Positions 36,688 through 45,657 of a DNA stretch of 64,000 nucleotides are shown one piece after another. Made by a program: the position numbers and the translations under genes. Source of the DNA: JAWPMT01 sp965215825 (lineage in GTDB: Bacteria > Bacteroidota > Bacteroidia > Cytophagales > Cyclobacteriaceae); contig CBDCEM010000003.1 in NCBI GenBank assembly GCA_965215825.1, forward strand, positions 1,302,001-1,366,000. Direction: 5' to 3'. The stretch's first letter is position 1. Each line of letters starts with the position of its first letter. A model generated the notes under the pieces. It was not told the origin of the DNA and searched no databases. It worked only from the letters and a program-made list of their open reading frames with translations.

Positions 36688-38703
36688 ATGAAAAGATTAT
36701 TGAGTATTATGATTGCGCTATTACTCACGAGTTGGGTAGAAGCGACCAATCGACCCGACGATATTCCCAGTAAACTGACTGAACTTAAAAGTGTCAGCTG
36801 GTATCAACAAATTGGCGAGCGATGGATGGATTTCCTTGCAAGGAACCCAGAGGACAAAAACGGATGGTTGGAATACTATAAAGCAGCTTCTTTTGGAAAA
36901 GCGTCCGAGGACCAATTAGCAAAAATTCAAACAGAGATTGAAACGCTGTTTCCAGAGTCCAGAGAAGCTAATTATGTGAAATTCAGAGCCCTTGGATGGA
37001 ATGAGTCTGGGGTAAATTACTTGCATGAGGCCATTAGGAAAGATGAAGGAGCCAGGTCATTTCTGATAGAAGAGATCATGTTGGCAGAGGTATTGAATGA
37101 TTCTGATCAACGTGAGCAATTGGCAAAGGAAGTTTTTGACGCAAAGGTAATTTACCCCAGCCTGCTTAATTATTCCTACAACGTATTGATGTCCACCGGA
37201 CAAGGAGGAATCCTCGTTGTGGAAGGAGAACACAGCACTATTCCATTGTGGGTATTACAAGATGTCATGGGAGTAAGACAAGATGTTAAAGTATTGAATT
37301 TAGACCTAACCTGTCATGTGACATTTTTAAGTGGATGGTTGAAGGAAAATCAGTTTAACCATGTTGATGTTTCGGGGAAAATCGAGAAATCCGTATTGCT
37401 AAGAGAATTGCCAATTGCAAATCCTGATCAAGATTTCTACTATGCGTTGACCCTGTCAAATAAAGACTTGATTCCAGTAGAAGAAAGATTGTACGTAGTA
37501 GGTCTCGCCTCTATGCATCAGGAGAATGAGTTTGATAATTATCAGGTGTTGAAACAAAACGTGGAGCAGAAGTTCTTGATGGATTATTTAACAGTCAATT
37601 TTAATGGTGAACCTAAGACATCTACCGGCAGGATTTATGAGACAAACTATATCGTCCCTTTCTTATTGCTGAAGGAATATTATGATGAGATTGGAGATCA
37701 GGTGAATTCGGAACGGTGGAGAGAGCAAATCCTTGAAGTAGCTGAGCGTTCCGATTTAAAGGACCGTGTACAAAGACTAATGGATAATGGAGATACTGAA
37801 ACCAGGGAAAATATTTTCAAAGTAGTTGAAATTCCAGTGAAGGTATTCGACAAAAGAATGAAACCAATCAAGGGAAACGTGTATGCAGCTGATGATGAAG
37901 TTTCAAATAAAGATTACTGGTTTTACCTGGATTATCTTTATAAGAATGAATATACAGAGATGTATCAGAAATCGGTCGTGGATAAATCAAAATATGACCC
38001 GTTGACAGCCTCATTCCTAGATAATTACCACTACAGCCCAGTGAATTCAGAAGCTCAAAAATCAAAGGCGGATAAGACATACATGAAACGCTACAATGAT
38101 TATCCGGCAATGGACATGAGTCACGAGGGTGCGAAGGCTTATTGCGAATGGTTGACATTTCAATACAATAACCAACCTTCAAGAAAACACAAGAAAGTAA
38201 AGTTCCGTTTACCGACGCGTCGAGAATGGACGATGGCAGCATTAGGATACAGAGATTTTCAGAGTTGGGAGCTTTCTCAAAATAGTATCATTGCTCATAA
38301 ACCCGGAGAGAAGAAGAAGAATTCTTCTGATACTTATGACTTGGATCAGTATGTGATAGACTACCCGTGGGGCCTGCGTAATTTCGATTTAAGGAATAGT
38401 ATCAGGAACGAACATCAGTGCTTTCTCGCCAATATTAAGGCTCCTGATGAGATTACTTGCCCAGCCGGTATCAAAGGAGATGGTTTCACACTAACCTCAC
38501 CGATTGGAACTTATTTCGCAAATTCAATGGGATTATATGATGTGGTGGGCAACGTGGCTGAAATGACAAATCTGGATGGTATTGCGATGGGTGGAAGTTG
38601 GAACCATCCGGCGGAAGAAAGTACCATTACCAGTATCAACAGGTATGAAGGCTCTGATATCTCCGTTGGAATCCGATTGTTCATGGAAGTAATTGAAGAA
38701 TAA
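36688..38703 (+). CDS. SUMF1-fold exported protein with unusual N-terminal domain
   Basis: 671 residues from the ATG at 36688, with a signal peptide (MKRLLSIMIALLLTSWVEA). The C-terminal 250 residues have the SUMF1/EgtB/PvdO fold: MSHEGAKAYCEWL, FRLPTRREWTMAALG, GLYDVVGNVAEMTN, MGGSWN, and a GIRLFMEV end. The two cysteines of catalytic formylglycine-generating enzymes are absent, so it is probably a non-catalytic or differently working protein, as in GldJ/GldK. The N-terminal half contains TIPLWVLQDVMGVRQDVKV, which recalls the soluble part of DUF2723 proteins. It overlaps the ECF sigma gene by 11 bases. Confidence 0.82.
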   Translation: MKRLLSIMIALLLTSWVEATNRPDDIPSKLTELKSVSWYQQIGERWMDFLARNPEDKNGWLEYYKAASFGKASEDQLAKIQTEIETLFPESREANYVKFRALGWNESGVNYLHEAIRKDEGARSFLIEEIMLAEVLNDSDQREQLAKEVFDAKVIYPSLLNYSYNVLMSTGQGGILVVEGEHSTIPLWVLQDVMGVRQDVKVLNLDLTCHVTFLSGWLKENQFNHVDVSGKIEKSVLLRELPIANPDQDFYYALTLSNKDLIPVEERLYVVGLASMHQENEFDNYQVLKQNVEQKFLMDYLTVNFNGEPKTSTGRIYETNYIVPFLLLKEYYDEIGDQVNSERWREQILEVAERSDLKDRVQRLMDNGDTETRENIFKVVEIPVKVFDKRMKPIKGNVYAADDEVSNKDYWFYLDYLYKNEYTEMYQKSVVDKSKYDPLTASFLDNYHYSPVNSEAQKSKADKTYMKRYNDYPAMDMSHEGAKAYCEWLTFQYNNQPSRKHKKVKFRLPTRREWTMAALGYRDFQSWELSQNSIIAHKPGEKKKNSSDTYDLDQYVIDYPWGLRNFDLRNSIRNEHQCFLANIKAPDEITCPAGIKGDGFTLTSPIGTYFANSMGLYDVVGNVAEMTNLDGIAMGGSWNHPAEESTITSINRYEGSDISVGIRLFMEVIEE

Positions 38704-39271
38704 GTTGAGGTTTTTTACCAACCATAAAGGCAAAACAACAGAAGAGCTGATGGTCCTCGTGAAAAGCGGGGACCATCGGGCTTTCTCAATTATCTATGAC
38801 CGGTACGCAGGTAGAATGAAGGCCTTTTTCCTCAGAATGCTTTGGCAGGAAGAAGAATTGGCGGAGGATCAGGTACATGACTTGTTTGCCAAATTGATAG
38901 AACGCCCGGAATTGTTCAAAGCTGGTTTTGCCTTTGAGCCCTGGATTTTTCGAGTAGCCATTAATATGTGTAAGAATATGTACCGCAAACGTCAGTTTGA
39001 AAGGGAATACCTTGCCCATTTGGAGTATGAAGGGATCGAGATATCTACGGTGGATCAGAAATTAGACCTGGAAGTTAAGCGCGATGCGTTATCTCATGCT
39101 TTGGATCAATTGGATGAAGACAAAAAGGAACTATTCCTATTGCGCTTTCAACAGGAGATGAGTATTAAACAATTGGCTGTACAATACGAAGTTTCAGAAG
39201 GTACTATTAAATCCAGATTGTTTTATATCAAAAAAGGATTAACAGAGGTGCTTGAGCATCTAAAGAAATAA
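38693..39271 (+). CDS. ECF-type sigma-70 factor
   Basis: 192 residues. Region 2 spans about 18-85 (ELMVLVKSGDHRAFSIIYDRY, then FEPWIFRVAINMCKNMYRKR), region 4 about 125-185 (LDQLDEDKKELFLLRF, then IKQLAVQYEVSEGTIKSRL). The best start is TTG at 38693, which gives the full region 2 and overlaps the SUMF1-like gene by 11 bases; a later ATG would cut into the conserved part. It is followed after 3 bases by a gene for a one-TM protein, a likely anti-sigma partner. Confidence 0.9.
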   Translation: MKNKLRFFTNHKGKTTEELMVLVKSGDHRAFSIIYDRYAGRMKAFFLRMLWQEEELAEDQVHDLFAKLIERPELFKAGFAFEPWIFRVAINMCKNMYRKRQFEREYLAHLEYEGIEISTVDQKLDLEVKRDALSHALDQLDEDKKELFLLRFQQEMSIKQLAVQYEVSEGTIKSRLFYIKKGLTEVLEHLKK

Positions 39272-39274
39272 GTT

Positions 39275-39826
39275 ATGAATGAGGATTTTGAAAAATTAGA
39301 CCAATTACTTCGAGTCGGAGATTTTGAATCTTTGAGTGGGGAGGATCAACATTGGATAGAAGAGAGTATCGGGAGTGCAGAAGCGTTTGATCGTCTTCGA
39401 GAAACGACGATAATTGCTAGACAGGAAAATGTAAAGAATGTAAGGCCACAGGTGAAGAAAGACTTGATGAAACAATTCAAGGAAAAACACCAGCCGGGAT
39501 GGAAACTGGTCCTTCAATGGAAAATACCTGCTTATGCTGCTATGTTGATAGTAGCTTTAATTTCTAGCTTACTTATGACTTTGATGCCTGAAAAAGAGCG
39601 AATCGTTGAGAGATACATCCCGCAACAACCAATTGTTGATACGGTATTTGTTGCCAGTGAACCAGATACAGTGTTCATCGAACGTACTATTGATCGACCA
39701 GTTTATGTAAAAGTTTTTGAGGAAGAAGAGAAAAGTACCCCCGTGGTTGCAGTTGAGAGAATACGTAAAGGGAAGTCGTTGGCTGATCAATCGGGCATTA
39801 AAGATATTCTGGTAAGTGGACGTTAG
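39275..39826 (+). CDS. Single-TM protein, probable anti-sigma partner
   Basis: 183 residues: a cytosolic N-terminal part of about 85 residues with acidic helices, a transmembrane segment (IPAYAAMLIVALISSLLMTL, about 88-108), and a periplasmic tail with ERYIPQQPIVDTVFVASEPD-like repeats. This N-in topology and gene position right after an ECF sigma factor fit an anti-sigma factor, but no zinc-binding HxxxCxxC motif is present, so the role is inferred. Confidence 0.75.
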   Translation: MNEDFEKLDQLLRVGDFESLSGEDQHWIEESIGSAEAFDRLRETTIIARQENVKNVRPQVKKDLMKQFKEKHQPGWKLVLQWKIPAYAAMLIVALISSLLMTLMPEKERIVERYIPQQPIVDTVFVASEPDTVFIERTIDRPVYVKVFEEEEKSTPVVAVERIRKGKSLADQSGIKDILVSGR

Positions 39827-39930
39827 TCATGATGAATTTTTTGTGGGTCGAAGACTGGAAATCCCCCAACTGTTTGAAGCACTTCGTGGATGAATATATT
39901 TTAATTTCACATTATTTGCCGTTCAACACC

Positions 39931-39938
39931 TATATTTG
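39931..39938 (+). promoter_or_regulatory. -7 element of the metH operon promoter
   Basis: TATATTTG matches the Bacteroidota -7 consensus TAnnTTTG perfectly. A start site a few bases downstream would put the RNA 5' end at the first bases of the SAM aptamer (39943). A good -33 element is not seen 19-20 bases upstream. Confidence 0.55.
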
Positions 39939-39942
39939 CTCC

Positions 39943-40048
39943 ACTTATCGAGAAAGGTCGAGGGACAGGGCCCTTTGACACCTTGGCAACCTTTCCTCCT
40001 GGATTCCGGTGCCACATCCCATTCTGATTAGCTTCAGGAGCAGATAAG
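39943..40048 (+). promoter_or_regulatory. SAM riboswitch (SAM-I/S-box type)
   Basis: The conserved S-box core is present in order: CTTATCGAGAAAGG, AGGGACAGGGCCCTTTGACA, CCTTGGCAACC, GGTGCCACATCCC and AGCAGATAAG. P1 is formed by CTTATC (39944-39949) with GATAAG (40043-40048). It precedes the two metH genes and metF, so SAM should repress methionine synthesis. No terminator follows; segments at 40071-40084 and 40117-40125 can form exclusive pairings that would control translation start (see finding). Confidence 0.93.
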
Positions 40049-40104
40049 CGTGAACAAACTCTCTAGTTCCCCTTCTCTGATAAGTACATTTAGTTGAAAG
40101 ACAC

Positions 40105-41133
40105 ATGAATATTGATATTAGAGAAATTGTAAAACAGCGAATTCTGGTACTGGATGGGGCGATGGGAACTATGATTCAACGCCATAAGCTAGAAGAACAA
40201 GACTTTAGAAATGATAGTTTAAGTCAGCATACACTTCCGTTGAAAGGTAACAATGACTTGCTCTCCATTACCCAACCCAAAATAATAAGAGATATTCATA
40301 GGCAGTACTTCAAAGCCGGAGCGGATATTGCGGAAACTAACACATTTAGTTCAACCTCTATAGCACAAGAAGATTATGGTTTGCAAGCTGAAGAGTGGGT
40401 TTATGAATTGAATTATCAATCCGCAAAAATAGCCCGGGAAGCGGCATTAGAGTTTCAGGACTCAGAACCTGATAAGCCAAGATTTGTTGCTGGCTCAATG
40501 GGACCTACCAATAAAACTGCTTCACTATCTCCGGATGTAAATGATCCAGGTTTCAGAGCCGTTTCTTTCGACGATCTAAGAAAGGCTTACTTGTTGCAAG
40601 CCCGTGCTTTGGTAGAAGGAGGCGCTGATCTTTTGTTGGTAGAAACAGTTTTTGATACCTTAAATGCGAAAGCCGCAGTAAAGGCAATCGAAGAACTAAA
40701 ACTTGAAAAAGGAATAGATATACCAGTGATGATTTCGGGTACAATTACTGATGCTAGCGGAAGAACATTGTCTGGACAAACTACAGAGGCTTTCTTAATA
40801 TCACTTTCGCATATTAATCTCTTCAGTATTGGGCTTAATTGCGCTTTAGGTGCACGACAGCTTCAGCCGTATTTACAAACATTGAGCAATGAGGCGCCAT
40901 ACAATGTAAGTGCGCATCCTAATGCGGGTCTACCTAACGAATTTGGAGAGTATGACGAGTCGCCAGAGCAAATGGCCGAACAAATCAATGAATACCTGAA
41001 AGCTGGCGTGGTAAATGTGATCGGAGGGTGCTGTGGTACTACTCCTGAACATATTGCTGCCATAGCCGAAGTGGCTGCTCAATATCAGCCGAGAATAATT
41101 CAAAATCAACTTCAAGCAGTAGAAACCTACTAA
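40105..41133 (+). CDS. metH: Methionine synthase, homocysteine-binding module (split MetH)
   Basis: 342 residues, equal to the N-terminal homocysteine module of cobalamin-dependent MetH. It begins ILVLDGAMGTMIQ, has ADIAETNTFSSTSIAQ, and the zinc cysteines lie in GLNCALGA (about 246) and GGCCGTTPEH (about 308-309). The remaining modules are encoded by the next gene, which starts 3 bases after this stop. The two proteins must associate to work. Confidence 0.93.
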   Translation: MNIDIREIVKQRILVLDGAMGTMIQRHKLEEQDFRNDSLSQHTLPLKGNNDLLSITQPKIIRDIHRQYFKAGADIAETNTFSSTSIAQEDYGLQAEEWVYELNYQSAKIAREAALEFQDSEPDKPRFVAGSMGPTNKTASLSPDVNDPGFRAVSFDDLRKAYLLQARALVEGGADLLLVETVFDTLNAKAAVKAIEELKLEKGIDIPVMISGTITDASGRTLSGQTTEAFLISLSHINLFSIGLNCALGARQLQPYLQTLSNEAPYNVSAHPNAGLPNEFGEYDESPEQMAEQINEYLKAGVVNVIGGCCGTTPEHIAAIAEVAAQYQPRIIQNQLQAVETY

Positions 41134-41136
41134 ATT

Positions 41137-43791
41137 ATGGCTATCATACAACCGTTGAAATTGTCAGGGCTGGAGCCCCTGGTAATCAATGAGCTAACGA
41201 ATTTCGTCAATATAGGAGAGCGGACCAATGTAACTGGATCCGCCCGATTTGCCAGGTTGATCAAAGAGGAAAAATACGATGTAGCCCTGGATGTAGCCCT
41301 GGACCAGGTTCGCGGTGGTGCCCAAATCTTGGATGTCAACATGGATGAGGGCATGCTTGACGGTAAGGCTGCAATGGTTAAATTCCTTCATTTGATAGCC
41401 TCCGAACCGGAAATCGCAAGAATTCCAATCATGATTGATTCCTCTAAGTGGGAAATCATAGAAGCCGGCCTTCAATGCATACAAGGCAAAGGTGTCGTAA
41501 ATTCTATCTCGCTAAAAGAAGGAGAGGATCTATTCCTTGAGCAAGCTAGGAAGGTAAAAATGTATGGAGCGGCTACGGTTGTCATGGCCTTTGATGAGAC
41601 TGGACAAGCGGATACTTATCAACGTAGAATTGACATTTGCAAAAGGTCATATGACCTGTTAGTCGACACGATAGGTTTTGCACCGCAGGACATCATTTTT
41701 GACCCAAACATTTTCCCCGTTGCTACGGGAATAGTGGAGCATAATAATTATGCGATTGACTTTTTTGAGGCAACCACCTGGATCAAAGAAAATTTGCCTG
41801 GAGCAAAAGTAAGTGGAGGAGTCAGCAATGTCTCATTCTCGTTTCGAGGGAATAATGTGGTTAGGGAGGCGATGCATTCGGCTTTTCTTTACCATGCTAT
41901 TCAAGCGGGGATGGACATGGGTATTGTGAATGCAGGACTGATTGAGGTCTATGACGAGATACCAAAGGATCTTTTGGAGCGAGTCGAAGACGTCTTGCTC
42001 AATAGGAGAGAAGATGCTACTGAGCGTCTGGTAGATTTTGCAGAGAAGGTCAGAGGCGCAGGGAAGACTAAAGTTCTTGATACGGAATGGCGAAATGGAA
42101 CAGTAGAGGAACGACTCGGCCATGCGCTAATTAAAGGTATTGTTGATCACATTGAAGAAGATACGGAAGAGGCACGCCAAAAGTATGACAGACCACTTCA
42201 TGTTATTGAGGGGCCATTAATGGATGGTATGAATACCGTAGGTGATCTTTTCGGTAGTGGTAAGATGTTTTTGCCTCAGGTAGTGAAAAGTGCCAGGGTT
42301 ATGAAAAAGTCTGTGGCGTACCTCGTGCCCTACTTAGAGGCTGAAAAGGCAGGTAAGAGGTCCAGTAAGGGGAAAATTCTTTTGGCGACAGTAAAAGGTG
42401 ATGTTCATGACATTGGAAAGAACATTGTAGGAGTTGTTCTTGGTTGTAACAACTACGATATCGTTGACTTGGGAGTAATGGTACCGGCCGAAAAAATACT
42501 TGATGCAGCGGAAAATGAAGATGTAGATATTATTGGACTTTCAGGGTTAATCACACCCTCATTGGACGAGATGGTGTACGTAGCTGATGAGATGCAAAAA
42601 CGGGGTATGGAAAAGCCTTTGTTGATAGGAGGCGCAACGACATCCAGAGTACACACAGCAGTTAAAATTGCTCCAAAGTATGAAGGTGATATTATACATG
42701 TATTGGACGCATCAAAATCCGTTACCGTGGCATCTCGCCTTCTTGGAGAGAACAAAGGAACTTACGCGGACGAAGTACGGGCTGAGTATGTAGAACTTGC
42801 ATACAACCATGCCAATAGGAAGAAAGAAAAAGAGAACGTTAGTTATAAAGAAGCGATTGATAATAAAAAGGCAATTGATTGGAGCCAATATCAACCTGTA
42901 GAGCCTTCATTTATTGGAAACAAATCCTTTAGGGATTACTCACTGGAGGAGATTCGACCATACATAGATTGGACTCCTTTCTTTTCCACCTGGATGCTCA
43001 AGGGGAAATTCCCAGCTATTTTCGATAATGAAGTTGTAGGAGAGGAAGCTCGGAAACTCTATGACGATGCTAACGCGATGCTCGATGATATCATTGCTAA
43101 TAAAAAATTACAGGCTAGCGCTGTAGTTGGAATTTACGAAGCAAATGCTGATGGCGACGATGTAGTCCTCAGTGACGGAGTAAGTTTTCATTTTTTACGA
43201 CAGCAAGGAAAGAAGGGTAAGAACGTACCCAATATTAGTTTGGCAGATTTCATCACTCCGAAGAGCGAAAACAATAAGGACTATCTGGGAGGATTTGCTG
43301 TGACAGCAGGTATAGGAATTGAAAAGTTGATAAAGCAGTATGAAGCAGATCATGATGATTACAATTCAATTCTTGTAAAGGCAATTGCAGACCGATTGGC
43401 CGAAGCATTCGCTGAACTGATGCATGAAAGAGTAAGAAAAGAGTTTTGGGGGTATGCTTCAGATGAAGCGCTCAGCAATGAAGAATTGATCAAAGAATCA
43501 TATCACGGAATTCGTCCGGCTCCAGGATATCCGGCTTGTCCAGACCATACAGAGAAACAAACCCTTTTTGATTTGCTCAATGTAGAAGAAAATACCGGTA
43601 TATCTTTAACGGAATCATACGCCATGTATCCTGCTGCTTCCGTAAGTGGTTTTTATTTTGCTAATCCTCAAGCAAGTTATTTCGGCTTAGGAAAGATTTA
43701 TGCCGATCAGGTAGAGAATTATTCAAATCGAAAAGGTTGGCCACTAGAGAAAGTAGAAAAGTGGTTGGCACCAAACTTAGGCTACAAATAA
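41137..43791 (+). CDS. metH: Methionine synthase, folate/cobalamin/activation modules (split MetH)
   Basis: 884 residues that start where the homocysteine module of full-length MetH would end. Order: methyltetrahydrofolate domain (about 20-290; NIGERTNVTGS, DVNMDEG), cobalamin domain (about 330-560; the DxHxxG cobalt-binding motif in GDVHDIGKNI near 423-432, then GLSGLITPSLDEM), and activation domain (about 580-884; RPAPGYPACPDHTEK near 785). All modules are complete. Gene is followed after 7 bases by metF. Confidence 0.95.
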   Translation: MAIIQPLKLSGLEPLVINELTNFVNIGERTNVTGSARFARLIKEEKYDVALDVALDQVRGGAQILDVNMDEGMLDGKAAMVKFLHLIASEPEIARIPIMIDSSKWEIIEAGLQCIQGKGVVNSISLKEGEDLFLEQARKVKMYGAATVVMAFDETGQADTYQRRIDICKRSYDLLVDTIGFAPQDIIFDPNIFPVATGIVEHNNYAIDFFEATTWIKENLPGAKVSGGVSNVSFSFRGNNVVREAMHSAFLYHAIQAGMDMGIVNAGLIEVYDEIPKDLLERVEDVLLNRREDATERLVDFAEKVRGAGKTKVLDTEWRNGTVEERLGHALIKGIVDHIEEDTEEARQKYDRPLHVIEGPLMDGMNTVGDLFGSGKMFLPQVVKSARVMKKSVAYLVPYLEAEKAGKRSSKGKILLATVKGDVHDIGKNIVGVVLGCNNYDIVDLGVMVPAEKILDAAENEDVDIIGLSGLITPSLDEMVYVADEMQKRGMEKPLLIGGATTSRVHTAVKIAPKYEGDIIHVLDASKSVTVASRLLGENKGTYADEVRAEYVELAYNHANRKKEKENVSYKEAIDNKKAIDWSQYQPVEPSFIGNKSFRDYSLEEIRPYIDWTPFFSTWMLKGKFPAIFDNEVVGEEARKLYDDANAMLDDIIANKKLQASAVVGIYEANADGDDVVLSDGVSFHFLRQQGKKGKNVPNISLADFITPKSENNKDYLGGFAVTAGIGIEKLIKQYEADHDDYNSILVKAIADRLAEAFAELMHERVRKEFWGYASDEALSNEELIKESYHGIRPAPGYPACPDHTEKQTLFDLLNVEENTGISLTESYAMYPAASVSGFYFANPQASYFGLGKIYADQVENYSNRKGWPLEKVEKWLAPNLGYK

Positions 43792-43798
43792 TCCGATA

Positions 43799-44752
43799 AT
43801 GAGAGTAGTAGACCATATTAAAGAGGCTAACGGTAAAACGTTATTTAGTTTTGAAATTCTGCCACCTGTAAAAGGGCAAAGTATTAATTCCATTTTTGAT
43901 GCCATAGATCCATTAATGGAATTTAAGCCTCCATTCATCGATGTAACATATCATAGGGAGGAGTATATCTATAAAAAACGCGATCATGGGTTGCTGGAAA
44001 AAATCTCTACCAGAAAGCGACCTGGCACTGTTGGTATCTGCGCTGCCATGATAAATCGATATCAGGTTGATCCTGTTCCTCATATAATTTGTGGTGGGTT
44101 TAGTAAGGAAGAAACTGAAAATGCCCTCATCGACCTGGATTTTTTGGGAATTGAGAATGTATTGGTGTTGAGAGGTGATGCCATCAAGTCCGAGGGAAGG
44201 TTTGTTCCGGAGGAAGGTGGTCATAATTACGCCTCAGAATTATTGGATCAGGTGATGGATTTGAATCATGGAAACTATTTGCACGAGGAAGTAGAAGGGT
44301 CGAAAACGAACTTTAGTGTAGGAGTCGCTGGCTATCCAGAGAAGCATTTTGAGGCCCCAAACATCAATACAGATATCAAATATTTGAAGAAAAAGATCGA
44401 GATGGGGGCAGAATACATTGTCACACAGATGTTTTTCGACAATCTCAAGTATTTCGAATTCGTTGATAAATGTAGGGAATCCGGTATTAATGTGCCTATT
44501 ATTCCCGGATTGAAACCATTGTCTACAAGGAAACAAATGACTCTGTTGCCGAGTATATTTCATGTAGACTTACCGGAAGAGCTTACCAATGAGGTCGAAA
44601 AATGCAAGGACAATCGCCAGATAAGAGAAGTGGGTATAGAATGGTGCATCAAACAATCCAGGGAGCTTATGGCAAACAAAGTACCATGTCTTCACTATTA
44701 TACCATGAGTAAATCTGCTGCCACTAAGACCATTGCTGAGTCTTTATTCTAG
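43799..44752 (+). CDS. metF: Methylenetetrahydrofolate reductase MetF
   Basis: 317-residue flavoprotein TIM barrel that makes methyltetrahydrofolate for the adjacent methionine synthase. It starts with FSFEILPPVKG (catalytic Glu), has VLVLRGDA, the FSVGVAGYPEKH segment, GAEYIVTQMFFD and PIIPGLKPL. Placed last in the SAM-controlled operon, so supply of methyl donor and its use are regulated together. Confidence 0.96.
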   Translation: MRVVDHIKEANGKTLFSFEILPPVKGQSINSIFDAIDPLMEFKPPFIDVTYHREEYIYKKRDHGLLEKISTRKRPGTVGICAAMINRYQVDPVPHIICGGFSKEETENALIDLDFLGIENVLVLRGDAIKSEGRFVPEEGGHNYASELLDQVMDLNHGNYLHEEVEGSKTNFSVGVAGYPEKHFEAPNINTDIKYLKKKIEMGAEYIVTQMFFDNLKYFEFVDKCRESGINVPIIPGLKPLSTRKQMTLLPSIFHVDLPEELTNEVEKCKDNRQIREVGIEWCIKQSRELMANKVPCLHYYTMSKSAATKTIAESLF

Positions 44753-44810
44753 TATTTTTGGGCTTTTAGTCTACCTGACGAACTTTTGACCTTAGTTACT
44801 GATCAATCAA

Positions 44811-45653
44811 ATGAAGCTAATTGAATGTCCCAGAGATGCCATGCAGGGCCTGCATGATTTCATACCAACGGATATCAAGGTGAAGTACATTAATTCACTT
44901 TTGGAAGTTGGATTTGATACCCTGGATGTTGGAAGTTTCGTTTCCCCAAGAGCCATTCCCCAAATGAAGGACACGGACAAAGTCCTTGATAGCTTGAAGG
45001 ATTTGAATGAAACGGAGCTATCTGTTATTGTAGCCAATGAGAGAGGAATCAATGAAGCTGTGCGATACGAAAGGATTTCATACCTGGGATTTCCTTTATC
45101 CTTATCTGAAACATTCCAGCAACGAAATACCAATCGATCAATAGCTGATGCATTTGAAGTAGTCGAAAAGGGACAGGAAGCATGTCAGAAGTTCAATAAA
45201 AAATTGAATGTTTATCTCAGTATGGGTTTTGGAAATCCGTACGGAGATGAATATAGCGTAGAATTTGTGTCTGACTTTTCAGGTCGACTTGCCGATCTCG
45301 GTGTTCCGGTTATTTCTTTGTCTGATACAATTGGTGTTGCAGAACCGGATAATATTCTGTCATTGTTCAAGGAGTTGATCTCTGCGTTTCCAAAAGTAGA
45401 GTTCGGAGCACACCTCCACAGCCACGTAGCGTCTGTGGATTCTAAACTGGAAGCTGTTCTGAATTCTGGATGCCATCGTATTGATGGTGCCATCCGTGGT
45501 TTTGGCGGCTGCCCGATGGCAAAGGATGATCTGGTCGGAAATATGCCGACGGAAATGATTGTAGCGTTCTTAGAGAAATATGGGAGGAGCACTATTGATC
45601 GAGTAGCGTTCGATAAAGCGATGATGATGTCCAATGAAGTTTTTCTCAGCTAA
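44811..45653 (+). CDS. mvaB: Hydroxymethylglutaryl-CoA lyase
   Basis: 280-residue TIM-barrel lyase of the HMGL-like family. Arg8-Asp9 in CPRDAMQG are catalytic, SLSDTIGVAEP and HLHSHVASVDSK supply metal ligands, and GAIRGFGGCPMAKDDLVGN is the C-terminal signature with the loop cysteine. It splits HMG-CoA into acetyl-CoA and acetoacetate in leucine breakdown. Starts 58 bases after metF; it may be read through from that operon or have its own promoter. Somewhat shorter than usual (about 300). Confidence 0.9.
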   Translation: MKLIECPRDAMQGLHDFIPTDIKVKYINSLLEVGFDTLDVGSFVSPRAIPQMKDTDKVLDSLKDLNETELSVIVANERGINEAVRYERISYLGFPLSLSETFQQRNTNRSIADAFEVVEKGQEACQKFNKKLNVYLSMGFGNPYGDEYSVEFVSDFSGRLADLGVPVISLSDTIGVAEPDNILSLFKELISAFPKVEFGAHLHSHVASVDSKLEAVLNSGCHRIDGAIRGFGGCPMAKDDLVGNMPTEMIVAFLEKYGRSTIDRVAFDKAMMMSNEVFLS

Positions 45654-45657
45654 TTGA

